Of a DNA stretch of 64,000 nt, positions 26,411-34,292 are shown piece after piece. Made by a program: the position numbers and the translations under genes. How positions within the stretch are numbered: position 1 is the first letter of the stretch; every line of letters begins with the position of its first letter. This stretch comes from CAVQZC01 sp963718315 (GTDB taxonomy: Bacteria; Actinomycetota; Thermoleophilia; Gaiellales; JAICJC01), in the NCBI GenBank assembly GCA_963718315.1, contig CAVQZC010000006.1:248001-312000 (forward strand), written 5' to 3'. Under the pieces are notes generated by a model that saw nothing but the letters and a program-made list of their open reading frames with translations, searched no databases and was not told the origin of the DNA.

Positions 26411-27388
26411 TCAACCGCGAGGGTGGACGTCGAGCGTTCCCAGGAGGTTTGAGCTGACGCCTGTCAGCTGCCAGTTGGCTGTCACGTTGCGTTGGCCGCT
26501 GCCGTCGGAGAGTCGACAATGGCCGCTGAAGGCGGATTGGGCGACGTGGTCGATCTGACCCGTGCAGTGCAGGCCGCTGGGGATGTATTCCAACTGGAGC
26601 GCCGTCTGCTCGCTTCCGGTCTGGCCGAGCAAGAGGTCGGCGCGTACCAGCACGCGCTGGTCACCGTTCGCGGTTCCCGCCATCGAGACGATCGCCTTCG
26701 TCGGCGCCTGCTGGCTCAGGATCTGTCCTCGGAGACGGTCAGAGAACGAGGCTGGGTTCCACGGCTTGGGATGGTAGGACAGTGGGCCGAGCGCCAGCCA
26801 GAGCGGCAGTGCCGCGCCTATGAGCGCTCCCAGGACGGCTGCGCTTCCCCGCCAGCTGAGCGTGCGGCCGAAACGCCACCCGCAGAGTCCTGCCACGGAG
26901 CCAACCGCGAGCATGTAGATGGCGAGCATCCACGGCGCAGAGCGATCCGTACCGATGCCGATGGAGTGCACCGTCGCGGCGGTCCAAACCGCGAAGTTGA
27001 GGTAGTGAAGTGTTCGCCAGGTCTTGTGTTCGAGGCGTTTGCGGAGCCGGTTGGTGATCGCCAGTGCGAGCAGCAGTTCGGCGGCACAGATGCCAAGGCC
27101 AAGCCAGATAGGCCGATAGTGAGACGCGAGGGGCACGAGCAGCTCGATCGGTTTGAACGGCAGGTACGAGTCAGCAGCGATCGTCGCGATGTGGATCGCG
27201 ATGAAGGTTCCGACCATCAACCCGCCGACGCGATGGATCCCTTCCTGAGTGAACTTCGGCCAGCGTTTGGTCGGTGCTTTGCCCGCCATCGCCAGGCCGA
27301 GGCAGACGACCAGGGTGAGCAACACGTAGGCGACGATGCCCGCGGCCCGCGCGGCGTACCAATCGATCGGGCTGGTGGTTAGGTGCAT
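26411..27388 (-). CDS. Ferric-reductase-like transmembrane haem protein with extracytoplasmic domain (copy 2)
   Basis: 325 residues. The first 165 form the same membrane fold as the copy in the neighbouring operon, with likely haem ligands in GIHRVGG, AIHIATI, RTLHYLNF and TVHSIG. A further TM helix (about 170-195) leads into a beta-rich domain of about 110 residues with two Cys (LHCTG, GHCRL) that could form a disulfide. No flavin motif is visible. ATG at 27388 overlaps the apbE copy 2 stop by about 10 bp. It is the last gene of redox operon 2. Confidence 0.82.
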   Translation of the reverse strand: MHLTTSPIDWYAARAAGIVAYVLLTLVVCLGLAMAGKAPTKRWPKFTQEGIHRVGGLMVGTFIAIHIATIAADSYLPFKPIELLVPLASHYRPIWLGLGICAAELLLALAITNRLRKRLEHKTWRTLHYLNFAVWTAATVHSIGIGTDRSAPWMLAIYMLAVGSVAGLCGWRFGRTLSWRGSAAVLGALIGAALPLWLALGPLSYHPKPWNPASFSDRLRGQILSQQAPTKAIVSMAGTANGDQRVLVRADLLLGQTGSEQTALQLEYIPSGLHCTGQIDHVAQSAFSGHCRLSDGSGQRNVTANWQLTGVSSNLLGTLDVHPRG

Positions 27389-28242
27389 GCCACGTCCGGG
27401 AGTTGTTCCCGCCACTGGGCGGTGTGCGAGACGTGTCCGTCATGTCCCACGAATCGACCCGGCAGGCCGCGTGATTCAAGCCAGGCCGGGCCACGCTCCC
27501 CGGATAGGAACGCCGCCTTGGCGGCGACGTCCGCCGCCACCGCGTCTGCACCACAGACGCTGACATAGCTCCAACGCGACGTGGATGGCAGGCCGCTCCA
27601 CGGGTCGATCAGGTGATGATATGCGGCCCCGCCCCGCCGCCAGCGTCGCCGCAGCGGGCTGGACGTCGCAAGAGCGCCCCGTTGGAGTCGGACCGCGCCA
27701 CCAGCCGGAAGTGCCACCTCGAGTGGCTGGCTGGAGGCGATGTCCCCGCCGATGGACACGAACCCCTCGCCGATCACGGACAGGGCGTGATCGATCGCGA
27801 GCGCCTTGACTACGCCGTTCAGGTCGAGCTGGACATCCTCTGGCAGCCACACGATTCGTGCGGCGGAGTTGAAACGGACGTCGCGGTAGCGACCCGTGTG
27901 CCGTGCCTCGGTCACGGGCTCGGCCCTCGCGTCGGGGGCATCCTGTTCGAGAAGCACGAAGTCCCGGTCATAGCCGGACGTGGTCAGAGAGCGTCCGAGT
28001 GTCGGATCCACGAGGCCGCCCGTTTCGGTAGCGGCGTCAAGAGCGATGCCGAGCACATCTGCAAAGAGGGGCGAGGTGATGGTCGGATAGCCCGCTCGGC
28101 GGTTGACGAACGCGAGCTCGCTGTCGTCGCGAAAGCGGCTGAACGTTTCGTCGTAGCGTTCAAACAGTTCGACCAGGGCCGCGTCGAGGGGGCGGGAAAG
28201 CTTCAGCTCACAGCCAAAGACATGGTCCGCCGTGATCGTCAC
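27379..28242 (-). CDS. apbE: ApbE-family FAD:protein FMN transferase (copy 2)
   Basis: 287 residues, about 40 shorter than copy 1 at the N-terminus. Family landmarks: FSRFRDDSELAFVNR, TGGLVDPTLG, LDLNGVVKALAID, SIGGDIASS and YHHLIDPWSGLPS. The late metal site reads GADAVAADVAAKAAFLSG, with Asp kept. It starts with an ATGA overlap on the stop of a small membrane protein and overlaps the haem protein downstream. Two ApbE copies beside two haem membrane proteins suggest two parallel extracytoplasmic flavin routes; their flavin acceptor is not visible. Confidence 0.88.
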   Translation of the reverse strand: MTITADHVFGCELKLSRPLDAALVELFERYDETFSRFRDDSELAFVNRRAGYPTITSPLFADVLGIALDAATETGGLVDPTLGRSLTTSGYDRDFVLLEQDAPDARAEPVTEARHTGRYRDVRFNSAARIVWLPEDVQLDLNGVVKALAIDHALSVIGEGFVSIGGDIASSQPLEVALPAGGAVRLQRGALATSSPLRRRWRRGGAAYHHLIDPWSGLPSTSRWSYVSVCGADAVAADVAAKAAFLSGERGPAWLESRGLPGRFVGHDGHVSHTAQWREQLPDVACT

Positions 28243-28592
28243 GACGCGCCGGCGTTGACTTGCGGGGGTGCTTCCGGCGGCGCGATCTGGCCGGCAGCCA
28301 GGAAGCTCTTCTTCACCGCCGCCTGGAACGTCTTCGGCGCAGCCAGGGGCGCCATCGGTGCACGCCGGTGGCTCTGCGCGTAACTGTGGGCGAGCGCCGC
28401 GCTTGCGATGAAGAGCGCTCCAGCTCCGATCCCGATGCCGATCTCCACGCGCCGTGCCCGGTGCTTGGCACGAGCGATCCGGCTCTCTCCGGCGGCTTCT
28501 GGCTGTGCGGGTCGGCCCGGAGCAGCGGGTGCGACGGGGTTTCGCTTGCGCTGGGGCTGTGGCCGGGAGTGTCTCCGGTTTCGCCTACCCAC
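28239..28592 (-). CDS. Small basic membrane protein, first gene of redox operon 2
   Basis: 117 residues: an Arg/Pro-rich cytoplasmic part, one TM helix (about 50-70) and a short outer tail ending in a Pro/Ala-rich stretch. It starts with GTG at 28592. TATCCT lies about 8-13 bases upstream with no ribosome site, so the operon may be leaderless. No family recognised; position matches the small membrane proteins that open redox operon 1. Confidence 0.6.
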   Translation of the reverse strand: MGRRNRRHSRPQPQRKRNPVAPAAPGRPAQPEAAGESRIARAKHRARRVEIGIGIGAGALFIASAALAHSYAQSHRRAPMAPLAAPKTFQAAVKKSFLAAGQIAPPEAPPQVNAGAS

Positions 28593-28722
28593 AGGATGAG
28601 GATAATCGGGTTGGAGTCAACCGACCCATTTTGCCTCCGTGCAGATGTGAGAACGGTAAGAGAGGCCGCAGGCCGCCGGCAACCCGCCGCCGCCGGTGGG
28701 GAGGTTCAACGGCGGGCAGAAG

Positions 28723-29184
28723 ATGAATGCGCGGCTGGCCCTGGCAGGACTGACCGGGCTGTATGTCACCGGCGTCTACCTGCTGACGTTCGGACGATCA
28801 GCGTTCGGGCACTTGCACGGACCGTTCGCCTTTCTAACCACTGCGCTGGTCGTCGGCCACATCTTCATGGCTGTGGTGAACCCCTCCACCAGGCATGCGC
28901 TGCGAGGCATGACACTGGGTAGCGTCGACCGCGACTGGGCGGCCCACCATTTCCCTCGCTGGGTCGAGGAGATGGATAGGCAACAGGAGGCCGACGGCCG
29001 GCCCGGTCCCAGATCCAGACGTCTCGAATCGGCCCGACCATGCATCCCGGGTCGCGAGTTCGAGCGTGGGGCCGCTACGCGACCCGTCGAGCGGTACACG
29101 AAGCTCGGTTCCGGGCAGCCAGCGCGTACCGCCGACCCCGTAGCTAGCCTCCGGCCGGATGGATCGCAGGGAGCCGAATCGTGA
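28723..29184 (+). CDS. Fragment like the cytochrome b (gamma) subunit of formate dehydrogenase, with a foreign tail
   Basis: The first 90 residues match the end of FdhI/FdoI-type cytochrome b subunits: two TM helices with GHLHGPFAF and VGHIFMAVVNPSTRHALRGM, followed by VDRDWAAHHFPRWVEE. The N-terminal helices with the other haem ligands are missing. The remaining 60 residues are Arg/Pro-rich with no family resemblance. It overlaps the start of the Kelch gene by 26 bp. Either a cut-down remnant or a small haem subunit; remnant is more likely. Confidence 0.6.
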   Translation: MNARLALAGLTGLYVTGVYLLTFGRSAFGHLHGPFAFLTTALVVGHIFMAVVNPSTRHALRGMTLGSVDRDWAAHHFPRWVEEMDRQQEADGRPGPRSRRLESARPCIPGREFERGAATRPVERYTKLGSGQPARTADPVASLRPDGSQGAES

Positions 29185-31211
29185 CCCCCGGTACCGGCGA
29201 GCGCGCCGGCGGCGGGGGCGGCTCCGGCTCGCAGGCGTGGTGGGGGCGCTGGTGGTGGGCGTAGCGCTCGTCGCGGGACATTCGATGCGGACAAGCGATG
29301 CGCAGACTCAGATACCGCTGGACGCCACGAGGCAGGGCGCCGGATCGACAAGCAAGGGCGGCATACAGAGGACCGGTGCCAGGCGAGTGCTTCGCATCAC
29401 CAGGCTCCGGCACCTATCCGCCGCCGTGCAGGATGCCGCAGTGACCACCGTCGGCGGCCGTGCCTACGCCTTTGGCGGGCTGGACGCGGCGGGACGCTCA
29501 ACCGGCACCGTCCTGGTGCTGCAGGGGTCGTCGATGCGCACCGCCGGGCGCCTGCCTGTGGCGATCCACGACGCGGCCGCCGCGACGTCGCCGGACGGAA
29601 CCATGTACGTCATGGGGGGCGGTCAGATCGCCAGCGCCTCGGGCATCGCAACGTTCGAGCCGGCCAACAACCGCACGCGGCTCATCGGTGCGCTGCCCAC
29701 GCCGCTCTCGGACCTGGCAGTGGCCACTATCGGCCGGACCACGTATGTAGTGGGTGGCTATACCGGCACGCAATGGTCCGACCAGATCTACGCCGTGGTG
29801 GCCGGCCGGGCACGTGCTGTTGGCCGACTTCCAGCGGGGCTCCGCTACGCCGCTGTGTCGGCCCTGTCCGGTTCAGTGATCGTCGCCGGTGGTCGGACGA
29901 CATCAGGCCCCAGCCGGGCGATCTACCGCTTCTCCCCGGCCACCGACAAGGTCACCCAGATCGGCCGGCTTCCACAGGCTCTGATGCACGCCGGGGCGGG
30001 CACACTGGATGGCGTCATGTACGTGATCGGCGGCATCGGTCGGAGCGGTGCAGCGGTCAGCTCGGTGCTGGCGGTCCACGCTGATGGCACCGTGAGCCAC
30101 GCCGCCTCCCTGCCCGCGCCGCTGTCGGATGCCGGAGTGGCCAGCCTGCCCGGCCGGATGGTCGTGATCGGCGGCGCCGACGGCGGCGGACCCACACCCT
30201 CCGTGCTGCAGATCAGCATGGGCGCTCCTGTGGTCGGCCCGCCGCCGGTCAGGAAGGCCCGCGCCGCGACCCCTGCCATGTTCGGCGGACCGCTGCCAGG
30301 CGACCTGCTGATCGCCGACCGCGGCAACAACCGGATCCTGCTCGTGAACCCCCGGCACAAGGTGTTGTGGCAGTTCCCCGGTCGCCCGGGCCAGCACCAC
30401 CTGTTCTTCGACGACGACACCTTCTTCACTCCGGGCGGCCGCGCGATCATCTCCAACCAGGAAGAAAACCATCAGATCGTGATCATCGGCTATCCCGGCG
30501 GCCGGCTGCTGTGGAGCTACGGGCATGCCGGCGTCAAGGGGTCCAGCCCCGGCTACCTGAACACGCCGGACGACGCTTACAAGCTCCGAAACGGCCTCGT
30601 CATCGTGGCAGACGCCTACAACTGTCGGGTGCTGGAGCTGCGCGGGCAACACATCGTGCGCTCGATCGGTCAGGCCGGGCACTGCGTTCATGACCCGCCG
30701 CGCTACCTGGGTGCGGTCAACGGCGATACGCCGCTGCCGAACGGCCACATCCTGGTCTCCGAGATCAACGGCTCCTACATAGACGAGTTCACGCTCTCGG
30801 GCAAGCTGGTGCGGGTCTACCGCGCGCCGGTCAGCTACCCGTCCGATCCGCAGCTGACTCGCACAGGGAACATCCTGCTGGCCGACTACACCAGCCCAGG
30901 CGGGCTCGTCATCCTCGATCGACGCACCGGCCATCTACTCTGGCAGTACCGAGTCAGCTGCCGGCCCGGGCAGGCTCGACCACCCAAGCCTCGCGGCGAT
31001 GCTGCCTAACGGCATGATCGCGGTCAACGATGACTACAACCATCGGGTGGTCATCATCGATCCACGCACCAAGCGGATCGTCTGGCAGTACGGCCACCTC
31101 GGCATCGCCGGCCGAGCGTCCGGATACCTCGACACGCCGGACGGATTCGATTTCGTGCCGGTAACACGGGCCGGACGACCCGACCCGGCCGCGATCATGC
31201 ACGGGCCATAA
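29159..31211 (+). pseudogene. Secreted Kelch-repeat/beta-propeller protein with one frameshift
   Basis: About 680 residues when joined. A single N-terminal TM/signal segment (about 22-41) follows a basic start. Residues about 85-360 hold five or six Kelch-type repeats of about 50 residues (AYAFGG, MYVMGGG, TYVVGGYTG, VIVAGG, MYVIGG, MVVIGGAD). A second propeller of NHL/PQQ-like blades follows (LLIADRGNNRILLV, WSYGH, LVIVADAYNCRVLEL, ILLADY, LLWQY). Near 30962 the frame shifts by one base; dropping it continues into GMIAVNDDYNHRVVIIDPRT and a last WQYGH blade. Likely cell-surface anchored; ligand unknown. Confidence 0.8.
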
Positions 31212-31268
31212 CAACCCTTGGCATTGCCGGAGTGACCAGGGGTGTCGCCACCGGCCCGGGCCGACCCT

Positions 31269-31330
31269 GCTTTCGTGACCTCACCGCTGCCCGCGCTCCA
31301 CAGCACGCGGTCCAGTGGTCACCGCCTCAG
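31269..31330 (+). repeat. 62-bp dispersed repeat, copy 1
   Basis: Begins GCTTTCGTGACC and ends GTGGTCACCGCCTCAG. It matches 57435-57498 with a few mismatches and a 2-bp length difference. Both copies lie 50-120 bp upstream of a start codon with a good ribosome site. Confidence 0.7.
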
Positions 31331-31450
31331 CGCGCAACGACTGTGCGGCTGCGGTGAACTACCACCCCGGTGGGGAGCACACCGATGCGGCGCCGGCGGC
31401 CCCGTGCGACGGTTGCTGTGAACGCGATAACCGACCAGAACGGAGACACC

Positions 31451-31528
31451 ATGGCCATAGGTCCTGTTCAGTCGTTGGCGCTCGGCTTCAGGCACCCGAA
31501 CTTCCGCGGCGAAGTGATCGGGAAGGCA
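31451..31528 (+). pseudogene. N-terminal remnant of a DUF6325/DUF1269-type protein
   Basis: GGAGACACC precedes an ATG that reads MAIGPVQSLALGFRHPNFRG, the usual start of this small-protein family, then the homology stops after about 26 codons. The rest of the gene is gone and a small membrane-protein gene lies on the opposite strand. Confidence 0.55.
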
Positions 31529-31529
31529 G

Positions 31530-31673
31530 TCACAAGCCGAGCACGTGCCAGTCCACAACAAGCAGCCACAAGACGACGGCGCAGAACGACACCAGCAGGA
31601 GCGCCGCGATGATCAGAGCCCCGCTCCAGAACGCGACGCGGGCGGCTCGGACGTAGAACGGATGCGTTGCCAC
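31530..31673 (-). CDS. 47-residue hydrophobic protein
   Basis: GTG start, then a short polar N-terminus THPFYVRAARVAFW and one long hydrophobic stretch (SGALIIAALLLVSFCAVVLW) ending DWHVLGL. The composition is that of a genuine single-pass membrane peptide. The ribosome site is weak (GTAGGG). No neighbour on the same strand suggests a function. Confidence 0.5.
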   Translation of the reverse strand: MATHPFYVRAARVAFWSGALIIAALLLVSFCAVVLWLLVVDWHVLGL

Positions 31674-31879
31674 CGTAGCACCCTACAGAGCCGACCGGAG
31701 ATCGAACGTATGAGACCAGACAGCAGAGCATCGAGAGCCCGCGCCGCGAATGCCGGTACGCCGAAAGGCGTCTGTGCCGATCGCCGGCGGGACCGGAGGT
31801 CCTACCAAACTTCGCGCCCGGCAACCTGACCAGGCACGATGTCGGCGGCGCGCACTCCAGCAGCCAGAGGGCCAGGGAT

Positions 31880-32268
31880 GCCTGGTTGCCAGCGTCTTGC
31901 CGGCAGTGGCGAGCGCGTGAGCGCGCTAGTCAGAGATGACGCGGAGGCGATGCTCCTAGCGACCTGTTGAACCTGGGTCTTGAACGTGGCGTTGGCGGTC
32001 TGGAGCTGGGATTCAGGTCGCCCTTTACGGTTGGCGCTGGTTGGAGATGGTCTTGAGGTCGGTCTGGATCTGCTGGATGGCGGTCTTGGCGGTGTCGACG
32101 AGGACGTCGCCAGAGGCAGACCCTTGAGGGTCGTAACCTGCGTCTTGATATCGGAGACAGCGCTACACGCCTGGCTTTTGCCTTATCCGATGCTGATCGG
32201 CTGCTGCCATTCGAGTTGAGCGAGCAACGCCAACCCGAGCGTTGCGATCAAACCGATCGTTCTCATGC
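31880..32268 (-). pseudogene. Decayed gene for a secreted helical protein
   Basis: AAGGA precedes an ATG reading MRTIGLIATLGLALLAQ, a clean signal peptide, then a stop after 27 codons. Downstream, in changing frames, come AVSDIKTQVTTLKG, VDTAKTAIQQIQTDLKTISN, LQTANATFKTQVQQVARS and LATAGKTLAT, which together look like one exported coiled-coil-like protein. At least three frame changes separate the parts. The number of lesions argues for a real pseudogene. Confidence 0.6.
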
Positions 32269-32312
32269 GATTGTCCTTCGGGTTTCGGGTCGAACTCTGC
32301 CTAGGACTTCCA

Positions 32313-33797
32313 TCAGAGACCCACCCGGGCCTCGACGCGTCCGGCGTCGACCGCCTGTTTGAGCGTCTGGTAGTCGCGTTCGTTCTGGTCGGCGTAGGCG
32401 TCTGCGAAGTCGGCGATGGCCCGGTCGAAGGCATCGCTGCTGCCAAGGTAGGCGGCGATGGCGATGCGGTCTCCTGACCGGGCGTGGGCGCGGGCGAGCG
32501 TCCAACCGCAGGCTCGGCCGTAGAGCGCCATGCCTTTCGTCAGAGCGCCTGTTGTGTCGAAGGAGCCCTTCCAGTCCTTGAGCTGGCGTCCGTAGAAGTC
32601 GCGGGGTTGATCGTCGATGCCGCGTTGGACGTGAAGCCAACCGAGGAAGATGTCGCTTGATGCCTGCATCAGGTGCTGGCCGGCCACGACCCGCTCGCCG
32701 TGATTGCTGAACTGGCTCTTGGCGGTGAACTCCTCGAGCACCGAGGCTTGGGCCTCTTTGAACTGCAGGAACAGCGGGTCTTGCCCGTCTCGGCCCAGCA
32801 TCAGGACGATCCAGGCGCGGGTGCCGACGCTGCCGACCCCGACCACCTTCCGAGCAATGTCAACCATTCGGAACTCTTCCAGCAGGATTCGCCGATCGGT
32901 TTGCAGCGACCGGCGATAGTCGCGGAGGAGCGCGTGAATCGCTTTTTCCAGTTGCTCTCCCTCATGGCCCGGAGCGAGATCGTGGACTCGTTCGATCAGT
33001 GGCGGGTCAGACACGATCTGCGGGTCGCCGTCGACCATCTGGGTGAGCTTGGAGAAGGCGGTCATGCTGTCGCGCGTGCGCGCCTTCGCCAGCGTCTGGT
33101 CGAGGCGCTTGGTCATTCTCTTCTTCATCTGGCTCTGCAGCTCGGCCGCCAGTTCGTCGACATCCAAGCGGGAGTACCAGACGTCCAACACGCGCATGCC
33201 GGCGAACTGGCGCATTGCCTCGCGGTACGCCGCGACCGTCTCCCGTACGATCGACTTGCGATCCTTGGCCGTGTATCCGTTCTCGCGGCCGGCGACCTCG
33301 AAGCTGACCGCCAGCCGCTTTACGTCCCACTCCCACGGTCCCGGGAGCGTCTCGTCAAAGTCGTTGAGGTCGAACACCAGTCGCCGATCCGGGGACGCGA
33401 ACACTCCGAAGTTGGAGAGATGCGCATCCCCACACAGCTGGGCACGTAACCCCGAGTGGGGTGTCGCGGCCAGGTCGGACGCCATGAGTAGCGCCGCGCC
33501 GCGGTAGAACGTGAACGGCGACACCAGCATCCGCCCATACCGGATCGGTACCAACTCTGGCACCCGGGAGGCTGCCTGTGACTGCAGCAGCTCGACTGGA
33601 TCCGACCTGTGGGCAGCCGGCGTGTACTCGGCGTGACTGGAGCGCGGCACCTCACGCCGCGCTGCGCGACCGCGCGCCGCCCGCTCCGCGACACTCAGGT
33701 GCGGTACCTCCACCGTCTGCGACCCCCGCGGGCGCCCGCCCTTCGTCGCAACCTCCACAACGTCGCTGGCCCTCATCTGGGGTTCTGTTGTGCTCAT
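32313..33797 (-). CDS. DUF2252 family protein
   Basis: 494 residues. The DUF2252 signature is clear: RYGRMLVSPFTFYRGAA, then LCGDAHLSNFGVF and VFDLNDFDET followed by PWEWDVKRLA, and the late YADQNERDYQ. The fold is related to protein kinases and aminoglycoside phosphotransferases, with GDAHLSNFG as the catalytic-loop equivalent and DLNDFDE as the metal site, but no activity is established. The start is ATG at 33797. The upstream SRPBCC gene overlaps it by four bases, so the two are coupled. Confidence 0.93.
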   Translation of the reverse strand: MSTTEPQMRASDVVEVATKGGRPRGSQTVEVPHLSVAERAARGRAARREVPRSSHAEYTPAAHRSDPVELLQSQAASRVPELVPIRYGRMLVSPFTFYRGAALLMASDLAATPHSGLRAQLCGDAHLSNFGVFASPDRRLVFDLNDFDETLPGPWEWDVKRLAVSFEVAGRENGYTAKDRKSIVRETVAAYREAMRQFAGMRVLDVWYSRLDVDELAAELQSQMKKRMTKRLDQTLAKARTRDSMTAFSKLTQMVDGDPQIVSDPPLIERVHDLAPGHEGEQLEKAIHALLRDYRRSLQTDRRILLEEFRMVDIARKVVGVGSVGTRAWIVLMLGRDGQDPLFLQFKEAQASVLEEFTAKSQFSNHGERVVAGQHLMQASSDIFLGWLHVQRGIDDQPRDFYGRQLKDWKGSFDTTGALTKGMALYGRACGWTLARAHARSGDRIAIAAYLGSSDAFDRAIADFADAYADQNERDYQTLKQAVDAGRVEARVGL

Positions 33798-34276
33798 CGT
33801 TGTCTCTCCTCGTCGGTAACTGAACTGCCGCCGTCTTGCTCATCGCCCTCGTGCTCAACGCGGGCGCCTGAGCTTTCGGCGACCGCGTTGAGCACTCGGT
33901 TGAGGGTGCGTTTCGAGGCGAGGGAGACGGCCCAGCCGGTGCCCGGCACGAGCGGATTGAACCGAGCCCTCCAGGTCATCAGCGTGCCGCCTTCGGGCGA
34001 CTCCTCGAGCGCCACGCCGCTCGTGTAGTCGCGTACCGGAGCACCTTTGGTCATGCGATACCGGATCTCGTGGCCCGGCCCGATGTCGGTGATCTCCTCG
34101 TGGACCGTTGCCAGGCCGACCTTCACGACCCGGACCAATCCGGTGCCGTCGGCTGCTCCCGCCCGCTCCACTCGCACGTCCACTCCGCGGCCGGGGGAGG
34201 CACCGGGATTGCCGATGATCTCCCAGACGCGGTCGACCGGAGCGTCCAGCGACCTCGTGATCGTGAAGCGGTTCAC
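33794..34276 (-). CDS. SRPBCC (polyketide cyclase/START-like) protein
   Basis: 160 residues starting FTITRSLDAPVDRVWEIIG, the standard N-terminus of the SRPBCC ligand-binding fold; a central GHEIRYRMTKGAPVRDY strand pair and an MTWRARFNPLVPGTGW stretch follow before the long C-terminal helix. No catalytic residues can be named. Its stop overlaps the DUF2252 start (ATGA). It follows the sulfatase gene by 16 bp on the same strand, so the three may share a transcript. Confidence 0.85.
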   Translation of the reverse strand: MNRFTITRSLDAPVDRVWEIIGNPGASPGRGVDVRVERAGAADGTGLVRVVKVGLATVHEEITDIGPGHEIRYRMTKGAPVRDYTSGVALEESPEGGTLMTWRARFNPLVPGTGWAVSLASKRTLNRVLNAVAESSGARVEHEGDEQDGGSSVTDEERQR

Positions 34277-34292
34277 GCGGCCTCCCTTGCCA

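Noticed and set aside
31796..31830. CCTACCAAACTTCGC, similar to the right arm next to tRNA-Leu
   Set aside because: Single short match without a tRNA fragment or the second box at the right distance; likely chance or a tiny remnant.
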